Source: Ramlibacter sp. Leaf400 (GTDB lineage: Bacteria; Pseudomonadota; Gammaproteobacteria; Burkholderiales; Burkholderiaceae_C). From it: DNA of 64,000 bases. Below, in pieces: positions 9,039-16,280 of the stretch (the stretch's first letter is position 1; the number at the start of each line of letters is the position of its first letter). A model generated the notes under the pieces. That model did not search any database and was not told where the DNA came from. It saw nothing but the letters and a program-made list of their open reading frames with translations. Where the stretch lies: the NCBI RefSeq assembly GCF_001424545.1, contig NZ_LMQL01000011.1, positions 224,593 through 288,592 on the forward strand, written 5' to 3'. The position numbers were made by a program, and so were the translations under genes.

Positions 9039-9556
9039 TTCTTCGGCACTCAGTCAAAGGTCATGTCATAGCCGGCCAACGCACATTTACGTTGCCCGCT
9101 GTAGCATCGCGGCCCTTGAAGATCGGCGCAATCCACGAGCTCTCAGGTCGATATCGGAATCGTCGTGCGACCACGCACAACCGCGGGGCAGCGTTCGTCC
9201 ACCACTGCCGCCCACGTTTCGTTGGTTTTGATGGTGCCTTCCTCCCCTCATTCGGGAAAGTTCCTTGCTAGGCCGGGCGGGGGGATCACCACCAAAACCT
9301 ACGAAAGCCCAGCGTGCCATGAAGTCCCAGCGCGTCACGACGCGCTGATCGGTGTCAGGCGAATCGCGCAAGTTCAGTCGCGCTCGAGTGCACCGCGGTG
9401 CCCGAGGGAAGTGCATAGCAGCCCCGGACCTGCGCGTCCGCCGTTCTCCCGGGTTCGCCGATGGAGCGCGTGCGCGCCTTCGGGCTCACGTCGTGGTGGT
9501 GAGCGCGGGGCCAGTGCACTTGTCCCTGTTCCAGCCTCGTCCTCTACTGGATCGAG
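9039..9556. other. Intergenic region between the two nuclease genes
   Basis: About 520 bases without a supportable gene. It holds the upstream region of the 7407-9038 gene, inverted repeat B (9215-9307), and a stretch from 9308 to 9556 in which I see only short hairpin-forming sequence (for example GCGCGTCACGACGCGC near 9330) and short overlapping open frames in all phases that look like GC shadows. Confidence 0.5.
9215..9307. repeat. Long inverted repeat B (cassette boundary, right)
   Basis: The left arm starts TTTCGTTGGTTTTGATGGTG; the right arm, read on the other strand, is TTTCGTAGGTTTTGGTGGTG, followed by a C-run. The loop is about 35 bases. It matches repeat A at 2751-2848 in core sequence, arm length, C/G-run and orientation, and both copies are followed by a similar ATGARGTCC segment. 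The pair brackets the HGGxSTG gene and the DUF262/nuclease cassette. Confidence 0.7.
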
Positions 9557-11098
9557 TCAAGCGTCCTTCATTGCCGCCAGCCTCTCCTTCGACCGCTCCA
9601 CTGCGTCAGCAATAAGCACCGGCGTCTGGTACCGTTTGACGTGCTGCTCCAGGTAGTGGGAGAAGTACATCCGGCCCTCGACTGGATCGCCGTTGTCACG
9701 GGCGGCCTTGCGCAGCAGGTCCGGCAGCTTCACGTCGCCGGCTTGAACCGCACCCATCGTGCGTTCGAACTCCTCGATGGACAGGATGAACACGTTGTTC
9801 AGCGGCAGCCGCGCGGCCGCGTTCTCATCGGGGTAGTCCAACTTGTCGGTGGGATAAAGGTTGGTCAGGTTGCCACCGTGACCCAGGTGCAGTTGTCGGC
9901 TGGTGACCACCAGAAGATAGTTGACCACGCCAGCACGGTGGAAGGGGTTTGTAGACTGGCCCAGCGCGCGCGTTACCTTCCAGCCTTGGTGCACGGCCTC
10001 GTACACCCGCTTCGTTTTTCGGTACATCGTGTCCGCATCGTCCGTGACTAGAACGGGGTCAGCAAAAAGAGCCATCTTCGCTTCCACCAGCACGTTGCAC
10101 CCGTCCTCCTGGATGACGGCCTCGACTTTCGGTGCCTCACTTCCCATCGCGCCCTCGTACTCGACCTCGGTGACAACCTGCGGAGCAGCTTCCACCGCCA
10201 ACTCGGTCGCGTAGGCCTCGAACAGGCGGCTGAATGGCCGGGTGTACTGTTCGCCGCGGTCCGACAGCCGCAGGTGAACGGCGTCCTCCAGTCCACGTGC
10301 GAGCACCATAGGGTGCCAACACGTGATGACACCAGATTTCAGCCGCACGAATGGGAAGCGGCGCAAGTAGGCGAACTCGTAAAGTTCCGCGCGACCGCGG
10401 ACCTGTTGCGCCTCTGGCTTCTGCAGTTCATCCCGCAGCGCTGGCAGATCACGCACAAATAATTCCAGCAGGCGGTCGACCGCACCACCGTAATTTTGAC
10501 GCAGGGGGTACAAGTAGTGGCTCGGGATGGACTGCTCGCCATTCACCACGCTCGCGTACAGGGCGAATGACAGGTCGATGTAGGTGTCTGGGTCCATACC
10601 CAGCGTCTCCCGGAAATGCTGCGCCAATCTGGCACCAACCGGCAACCGCGCGATCAGGGCAGGCCAGCGCAAGAAGCCCCAGCCGTGCGCCCGCTGATAT
10701 TCAAGCTGCTGCTGCAGCATGGGGCGAATCATGGCGGCAAGGCGAAGCGGTCGGTCCGGGCGTCCACGCCATGCGGGCAGTTCCCAGAGTTGCTGCCGCA
10801 GCGCATCAAAAACCGCCGCGGGCATACGCTGGCCGACTTTCATGCTGATCGTGCGATCTTGCAGCGCCCACTTCACCAGCAGCAGCGTGATCCAAGGTGC
10901 CGAACGCAGGTTCTCCATCTTCGAGCCGCGATCGGTCCACAGCTCGTCAAGCGCCAAGGCCACCACCGACCGGGCGCTGTAGTGGCGTAGGTACTTGCGA
11001 ATTCGGCGGACCTCCACGCCGACTTCGAGGTCGGGGCGGGCGGGTGGCTGGTCTAGCGCGCGGGTGGCGACAGGAGTTTCGTCGCTCGGGGCTGTCAT
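9557..11098 (-). CDS. Uncharacterised protein with PD-(D/E)XK nuclease-like motif
   Basis: A 513-residue protein (from ATG 11098; a GTG at 11134 would add 12 residues). The N-terminal part is rich in Leu, Arg and aromatic residues and probably helical. Around residues 327-341 there is KVEAVI, then 9-10 residues later VLVEAK (E339, K341), a good match to the D/E-x(n)-(D/E)XK core of restriction-endonuclease-like folds, although the first acid is Glu rather than Asp. I do not recognise the full-length family. It lies about 100 bases downstream of the two small SOS-box genes on the same strand and might be co-transcribed with them. A defence nuclease role is inferred from motif and neighbourhood only. 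Confidence 0.6.
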   Translation of the reverse strand: MTAPSDETPVATRALDQPPARPDLEVGVEVRRIRKYLRHYSARSVVALALDELWTDRGSKMENLRSAPWITLLLVKWALQDRTISMKVGQRMPAAVFDALRQQLWELPAWRGRPDRPLRLAAMIRPMLQQQLEYQRAHGWGFLRWPALIARLPVGARLAQHFRETLGMDPDTYIDLSFALYASVVNGEQSIPSHYLYPLRQNYGGAVDRLLELFVRDLPALRDELQKPEAQQVRGRAELYEFAYLRRFPFVRLKSGVITCWHPMVLARGLEDAVHLRLSDRGEQYTRPFSRLFEAYATELAVEAAPQVVTEVEYEGAMGSEAPKVEAVIQEDGCNVLVEAKMALFADPVLVTDDADTMYRKTKRVYEAVHQGWKVTRALGQSTNPFHRAGVVNYLLVVTSRQLHLGHGGNLTNLYPTDKLDYPDENAAARLPLNNVFILSIEEFERTMGAVQAGDVKLPDLLRKAARDNGDPVEGRMYFSHYLEQHVKRYQTPVLIADAVERSKERLAAMKDA

Positions 11099-11195
11099 GG
11101 ACTGAAGTCTCGCACGGAGCCGAGCCTTGCCCACTTCGAGAGCAGGACGCTGCTATCCGCGCTGCGTTCGCGCCTGACCGCGCTCGCGCTCGCTG

Positions 11196-11486
11196 TCAGC
11201 GAACTTCATGCCAGCGCTGGGCAACCGATTGCCCCTTCGCCATGCGCACCAGCCCGGTCAGCCCGAACTCCATTTCGAGAAAGCAACTGGCCTCGGGGCG
11301 CCACAGCGCCGCCAACGGCTCGCTATGCTTCGTCCTGGCGTTCATGGGGAAGTTGTGTGGCCACAGCTTGACCGCCTGGATACCGCGGACGCGCTCACTG
11401 ATCATCTTGCCGTAGACCGGTGGGGCAGCATGGCCGCTTGCCAGTGGCACCCCGTCGCGGTACCCGAAGTGCACCTTGGCGAACAC
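11196..11486 (-). CDS. Small hypothetical protein, second gene of LexA-box unit
   Basis: A 96-residue frame that starts with GTG directly after the TGA of the upstream gene (TGAGTG), which argues for a real, coupled gene rather than a chance frame. The sequence contains a fair number of aromatic and basic residues and no motif I recognise, and there is no signal peptide or membrane segment. It is expected to be controlled by the same LexA-overlapped promoter (11800-11828) as its partner. The function is unknown. Confidence 0.5.
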   Translation of the reverse strand: MFAKVHFGYRDGVPLASGHAAPPVYGKMISERVRGIQAVKLWPHNFPMNARTKHSEPLAALWRPEASCFLEMEFGLTGLVRMAKGQSVAQRWHEVR

Positions 11487-11792
11487 TCACGCGCCACGCG
11501 CGAGCCGCAGCTCGAAATGGGCCTCTTGGACGCCCTTCACTCCACGGAGGCCGGCCTGCGCCGCTGCTTGGTAGACCTGGGGCCAGCGGACGGCCAACTC
11601 GGCGGTGTGCTTGTCGATCTCGTCAGCCTGGGACTCGCTGGCGGCAATCCACGCGTTGTAGGTGTCGGCGACGGTCTCCGGAGCGCCCAGGGCCCGTTCT
11701 AGCGCCCCGATGAAGCGCAATTCGGCGGCAATCCTCTCGCTGGCCGGCACGCCTTCTGCCAGGAGGGCAACGGTGTAGGTTCTCTCGTCCAT
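11487..11792 (-). CDS. Small hypothetical protein behind a LexA box
   Basis: A 101-residue acidic, Ala-rich, probably all-helical protein starting at ATG 11792; the frame is open further upstream, but the promoter overlaps that part. A -10 element (TACAGT, minus strand) ends 7 bases before the ATG, so the mRNA should be leaderless or nearly so, which fits the lack of a Shine-Dalgarno sequence. A CTGT-N8-ACAG palindrome overlaps the -10 element, so the gene should be repressed by LexA and induced by DNA damage. No family is recognised. It is coupled to the 11196-11486 gene. Confidence 0.55.
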   Translation of the reverse strand: MDERTYTVALLAEGVPASERIAAELRFIGALERALGAPETVADTYNAWIAASESQADEIDKHTAELAVRWPQVYQAAAQAGLRGVKGVQEAHFELRLARGA

Positions 11793-11799
11793 GGTTGAC

Positions 11800-11828
11800 A
11801 CTGTACGTTCATACAGCATCCACCGCAA
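11800..11828 (-). promoter_or_regulatory. SOS promoter: -35/-10 with overlapping LexA operator
   Basis: On the minus strand TTGCGG (11828-11823), a 17-base spacer and TACAGT (11805-11800) form a sigma-70 promoter. The palindrome CTGTATGAACGTACAG (11816-11801) matches the proteobacterial LexA consensus CTGT-N8-ACAG exactly at all eight fixed bases and overlaps spacer and -10, the ideal position for repression. Transcription would begin at or next to the ATG at 11792. Confidence 0.7.
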
Positions 11829-11868
11829 GCTCTGGCTTGGCGCCACACCAGACAATGGACAGGTCAGG

Positions 11869-12521
11869 TCAGCCGTTGCCGCTTGCTCGCGAAGCGCTCC
11901 GCCGGTACCGCGCCGGGTCTTTCAGCTTGCGCCACCTGTGGGATCGTTCACCGGGCAGGTAGGAGCTGTCGCACCGCTCGGCGACAAGTCCCTCCAGTTC
12001 CAGCTTCAACGCTGCCGAATAGAGGTCCGGGCCAGCAGTCTGGAATGCTCTCGACGACCAGCAGATCGTGAGTCGGCTTGGGCGTGAATAGCTGCGCGAG
12101 CAGCCCCTTCCGAGCAGCCCCTTCCACAGCACCAGGGGCAAGGTCAACAGCGCACGCCCCGCATGCAGAAGGTCAAAATGCAGTAGGTCACCGGGTCCCG
12201 CCAGGGGTAGCGGCACTTTCTCCGCGCGCGGGCCTGGAGGCGGTTGAAGGCTGAGCGCCCGAGGTCGTCAAGAACGCACACACCGCCGTTTACACGGAAA
12301 GGGCCGCCTTCGAACGTGCTCAAGGCACGAGAGTGGTCTCTGGAAACCAGACTGGTGCAGTTCTGGCCCTGCCGCGTGCGCAGCCGAACCTGCCCTGCCA
12401 CGAACTCCGCCAGCATGCGGTAGCCGTCGTACTTGATCTCGAAGATCCAGTCCGAGTGCGAGAACGGCGCGTGCTCGCCGTTGCCCGCGAGCATTGGCCG
12501 CACAGGCAGCTTCCTGCGCAA
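11869..12521 (-). pseudogene. Decayed ATP-dependent DNA ligase (LigD-like ligase domain)
   Basis: The frame from ATG 12521 begins like a ligase adenylation domain: PMLA, then SDWIFEIKYDGYR with the adenylated Lys in motif I, then VRLRTRQGQ. It continues through LDDLGRSAFNRLQ until about 12170. There the ligase-like sequence (FDLLHAGRALL) moves to another frame, and later ELEGLVAERCDSSYLPGERS...WRKLK (motif IV/V region) follows. The middle is poorly conserved, and the C-terminal OB-fold expected of a full ligase is missing. I read this as a frameshifted, truncated gene. A functional split or a sequencing error at the shift is the alternative. It lies directly upstream of the SOS-box unit on the same strand. 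Confidence 0.7.
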
Positions 12522-12673
12522 ATTGTCGTGGTAATGGCTTCAGGGCGTGCCCGCCGCGCGCAGCGCCCCATTTGCTCGCTAGCGAAAAACACGCTCGCCC
12601 GCAAGGCCACAAGGATTTCTCCGGTTGCGCAGCGGACTTGTACCTTTCAGGGCCCACCCTTGGAGCAGCCGCC

Positions 12674-13075
12674 ATGCCGCACATCGACCAAACCGACCAG
12701 CTACTCGCATTTTTTCTCGGAACCGACCCGAAGCTTTGGGTTCGATTCGTACCGCGGATCGCGGTCAAGGCAACCTACTACTGTGATGCCGACGTCCGTG
12801 ATAGCGGTAGGTTTCACCGCTTCCTCCTCGTCATCGCTAGCCGCCGCGTAGTGCTTGAGGCGGGCCCGATTTCTTCAGGGCACGGGTTAATCTTCAATGC
12901 ACGATCGATCGCGCACAAAATCGCTCCGGACACTCCCGACCTGGACTGCGTTGGTGCGAACTGGTCTGGCCTCAACGATCCTTTCATGCGCAAGGCACGC
13001 GAGATCGCTGAGGTCTGCAGTCACAAGTTTGCGCCCTCGCCCTTCGATATAGGTCCGCGCCCAGGGCAGGCGTAG
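12674..13075 (+). CDS. Hypothetical protein (orphan, 133 aa)
   Basis: A 133-residue frame starting at ATG 12674, with GGAGC 7 bases upstream. The frame is open further upstream to 12494, but that part overlaps the ligase remnant on the other strand. The protein mixes hydrophobic strand-like stretches (FHRFLLVIASRRVVLEAG) with a C-terminal helical part, as in a small globular alpha/beta protein. I do not recognise a family. It is the only plus-strand gene between the HGGxSTG gene and the tRNA and is convergent with the Res gene, which ends at 13113. Confidence 0.45.
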   Translation: MPHIDQTDQLLAFFLGTDPKLWVRFVPRIAVKATYYCDADVRDSGRFHRFLLVIASRRVVLEAGPISSGHGLIFNARSIAHKIAPDTPDLDCVGANWSGLNDPFMRKAREIAEVCSHKFAPSPFDIGPRPGQA

Positions 13076-13112
13076 CCCCGCCCAACTGCGGGAGCTGCGC
13101 TGCCGCCAAGAG

Positions 13113-16100
13113 TCAGGCCGGCATTGCGCCGACGCTCGACGCGAATTTGTCGAGTGAGGACTTCAGGTCACCCGAGCCGAAGCAAAGCCGGTAAGACCAG
13201 CGCCCGAACCGAGTGCTGTTGCTGACAGCCGTGCACCAGCGTTCCGCCGCCGCCTTCTTGATCATCGCATCGCCGATCTGCCCCTTGATTTCGACCACAA
13301 GCAGATCCCCATTCACCAGTTCGACAACGAAATCGGGGAGGTACTTCCTGGGCGTACCTTCCTTTCGGTAAGGAATCACGAGCCCGAGTCTGTCATTCTT
13401 GACCCACGAGACAACAGCTGGATGCGAGCCGAGCACTTCGGCCGCTTGGCGCTCCCAGTCGGAGTCGAACACCGCCGCATTGAGATGGCAGCGACGAACA
13501 TCGTGCAGCGGCTTGCCGGTGTGGAAGTCCACCATGCGGGTAGAGCGCATACCGGCAGCTCCCGGAGCGAACACCGCTTTCTCCTGACTGGCGCCACCCC
13601 GATCGACCGCCTCCATCGCGTTGACCAGCATCGCGACCGCCTTCACGAAGTACGGATTGATAGCCAAGTCCTGCTTCGCTCTCGACCCTACCGGCGTGAC
13701 GTGCCCTGCAATGAAACGGGTTGCCACGTCCAGCGTCTGCGGGAAGAGTCGATGAGTCGGTATCGCGTCTCCACGATCTTCCTGCCACTTCCGGGCCAGC
13801 ACTTTGGCCAACTCGAACGCAACCTGCTGCACACGCACGCCCGCGCGCCACGCCTGCAGATTGACGCGCGCCGGGGCCCCCGGTCCAAAGGCGATCAGCC
13901 GCCCGTCGTGTGTCGTCAGGCCCCGCAGCAGAACGTCGTCAGGCACCTCTTCGGAGTCGAGCACCAGTTCGCCCACGCGATCCCAGTTCACCTTGATCTG
14001 CACGATTCCCGGGTCCTGGTAACCCTCAACGACTGGGATCTCAATTTCGTACTCGGCACGATCCGCCTCGGCGTAGACGTGATTCGCTGGCGGCGACGGG
14101 GGCTGCGGCTTGCCGCCCTCCACCTTGAACGGGATCAGCTCGAAGGGTACGCCGAAGATCTGCGCCGTTTCCTCCGCGAATAGCCCCGTTTCAGGCACAA
14201 CGGTGTATGACGTCCGCCGCAACGCGCGCCCCACGACCTGTTCGCACAGCAACTGCGATCCGAATGGCCGCAGACCGACGACGTGCGTGACAGTCGTTGC
14301 GTCCCAGCCTTCAGAGAGCATGGCCACCGAGATGATGCAACGCACGTTACGTCCCGGCGGCACGTCCGGGTTGATCGCCACGAGGCCGCTTCCCTCATCC
14401 TCAAGCGCCTTCCGGTTGTGGCGCTCAACGAGCGCCGCGTACTCCTCCGGAACCTTACGCCCGGGCCATTCGGTCTTGCCAATCGTCTCCAGCACGAAGC
14501 GCAGGCGCCGCGTCTCGTCGCTCGTGCCACCGGCGGCGATATCTTCGCCCACCTTGCTATCGATGCGGATCGTCATCTCAGCGCCAGGCGCATTGCGGAA
14601 CTCGGGCACACCAGCTCCGTGCTGCGCATCGCCTTCAGCGAGCCAGGCGTACATCGACTTGGCAATAGTCGTGTCGCGACAGACAATGATGAACACGGGA
14701 GGCACGTCGTGGCGCCGGTTTCCTTCGGCGAAGTGCCGACGCCAGGTGGCCAGTGTCTCCCGCCAGCTAGAGGCCAATGTGACAATGGGAGCAGTGGCGT
14801 AGCGCATGACCTCGGCCACCGTCACTGGACCGATCAGACCGTCCCCCTGCGCCTGCTTCTGCACCCAACGCCAAACGTTGAAGTAGCGCGGCACTTCCTC
14901 TCCCGAGCCGTCTTCTGTCGGCAATTGCGGAACCTTCACGAGCCCGGCCTCGATAGCCTCGAGCAGGCTGAAGTCAGATACCACCCATGGGAATGGCTTC
15001 CCGACCTCGTTGCCGCTGCCCTGAATATAGAAGGGAGTGGCGGAAAGATCCACGCAGAGCCGGATGCCATTGCCACGCCCGCCGAGCGCCTTGTTGATGC
15101 GATCCAAGCCCTCGATCCAAACCGTGGCCTCACGGACGTTGGCTTCTGTTGTCTCGTCCTCCTCACCGAATGGATCGGCCTGCTCGATGCTGCCCCGTCG
15201 GTAAGCGTGGTGCGCCTCATCGTTCATGACTAGGATGGCCGAGCTACGTCCCTTCCGGCCACCGAGCACGCGCTTAAGGAAGGCGGCATCACTTTCCAGG
15301 TACTGGGTCTCCCTGACGGTTACCGCCTTGAGGGTGCCGTCGCGCTTACTCTCGACGCCTAGAACTTCGAACGCGCCGACGGTGGCCTGATGGCGGATAT
15401 TCTCTGCAGTAGCCGCAGCCGTTACCTTGATGGTGCGGATCTTGTCCACGGGCTGCCCGCGCTTAACGACGCGCGCACCTTGGCCGTTCACTTCACGCAT
15501 CTCGCGCCGCTCGAGGTTGTGCCAGTTGGTCACAAACACCTCGCCCCGGCGCAGCTCAGGCATCCGGTGCGCCGAGACCAAGTCCCGCATACGGTAAAGC
15601 GAAAGCTCGTCGCGCGCGGGATCGAGTTCCTGCAGACGGTCCCGGATCGTAACGTTCGGACAGACGATCAGAACCGTGTCTGAGTAGGCCGCATTCTGCG
15701 GGTCGGCAACCTTATTGAGAATGGACCACGCGGCGAGCATGCCCATCACCGTGGTCTTGCCAGACCCGGTCGCCATCTTCAACGCGACTCGTTGGAAGGC
15801 CTTGAAGCCGTCTTTCTTGGCTGCCGGTCCGGGCTCGTCGACGGGCACATCAATGCCTTGGAGCAAATCGGCGGGCCCTTCAATGAGGAAGATCGCCGCC
15901 TCCGCGGCCTCGAGCTGCGCGTAAAACAGCGGGTGCAGCCGGTCCGGCGCGCGCCACAACTCAATCAGCTCCCGGGTGACTTTGGTTGCACCCTGGTATT
16001 GACGATCGCGCCACTCCTGAACCCGTTGACGGAGCAGATTGGCAAGGTCCAGAAGGTACTCGTTACCTTTCAAGTCCTCGTCAAACATCTCATCCTGGCC

Positions 16101-16274
16101 CGCACCGCGCCGGCCTCGGGCCGCGCCTTGAGGTACGCGTAGGAAGTAGCTCGCCGGACGTCGTCCATCCTGAAGTGATGGCGGCTGCCCCTCTTCGATG
16201 TGCCAGTGGCGGCGCGGCTCCTGGTAAGGGGAGTTGATGATCGGGTTGGAGACGGCGTTGATCTGCTGAGTCAT
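13113..16274 (-). CDS. Type III-like restriction enzyme Res subunit (DEAD/H helicase + PD-(D/E)XK)
   Basis: A 1053-residue superfamily 2 helicase-nuclease. Motif I is ATGSGKTT (from residue 168), motif II is DEAHH (352-356), and motif III is SATPFY further on. The C-terminal domain shows YLPDFVVEL and VVEIKGQ (E995, K997), the PD-(D/E)XK nuclease core. This is the layout of type III Res proteins and of the related BPTD_3080-type family. It starts 7 bases after the methyltransferase stop (16281), so the two are one operon, as for mod-res pairs. It should cleave DNA lacking the cognate adenine methylation, translocating with ATP. The N-terminal 150 residues are unlike classical EcoP1I Res, and that part is unassigned. 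Confidence 0.85.
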   Translation of the reverse strand: MTQQINAVSNPIINSPYQEPRRHWHIEEGQPPSLQDGRRPASYFLRVPQGAARGRRGAGQDEMFDEDLKGNEYLLDLANLLRQRVQEWRDRQYQGATKVTRELIELWRAPDRLHPLFYAQLEAAEAAIFLIEGPADLLQGIDVPVDEPGPAAKKDGFKAFQRVALKMATGSGKTTVMGMLAAWSILNKVADPQNAAYSDTVLIVCPNVTIRDRLQELDPARDELSLYRMRDLVSAHRMPELRRGEVFVTNWHNLERREMREVNGQGARVVKRGQPVDKIRTIKVTAAATAENIRHQATVGAFEVLGVESKRDGTLKAVTVRETQYLESDAAFLKRVLGGRKGRSSAILVMNDEAHHAYRRGSIEQADPFGEEDETTEANVREATVWIEGLDRINKALGGRGNGIRLCVDLSATPFYIQGSGNEVGKPFPWVVSDFSLLEAIEAGLVKVPQLPTEDGSGEEVPRYFNVWRWVQKQAQGDGLIGPVTVAEVMRYATAPIVTLASSWRETLATWRRHFAEGNRRHDVPPVFIIVCRDTTIAKSMYAWLAEGDAQHGAGVPEFRNAPGAEMTIRIDSKVGEDIAAGGTSDETRRLRFVLETIGKTEWPGRKVPEEYAALVERHNRKALEDEGSGLVAINPDVPPGRNVRCIISVAMLSEGWDATTVTHVVGLRPFGSQLLCEQVVGRALRRTSYTVVPETGLFAEETAQIFGVPFELIPFKVEGGKPQPPSPPANHVYAEADRAEYEIEIPVVEGYQDPGIVQIKVNWDRVGELVLDSEEVPDDVLLRGLTTHDGRLIAFGPGAPARVNLQAWRAGVRVQQVAFELAKVLARKWQEDRGDAIPTHRLFPQTLDVATRFIAGHVTPVGSRAKQDLAINPYFVKAVAMLVNAMEAVDRGGASQEKAVFAPGAAGMRSTRMVDFHTGKPLHDVRRCHLNAAVFDSDWERQAAEVLGSHPAVVSWVKNDRLGLVIPYRKEGTPRKYLPDFVVELVNGDLLVVEIKGQIGDAMIKKAAAERWCTAVSNSTRFGRWSYRLCFGSGDLKSSLDKFASSVGAMPA

Positions 16275-16280
16275 CGCCCG

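Noticed and set aside
12494..12673. N-terminal extension of the 12674-13075 gene from ATG 12494
   Set aside because: It overlaps the ligase remnant antisense, lacks a better ribosome binding site, and is Cys/Arg/Pro-rich, unlike the rest of the protein.
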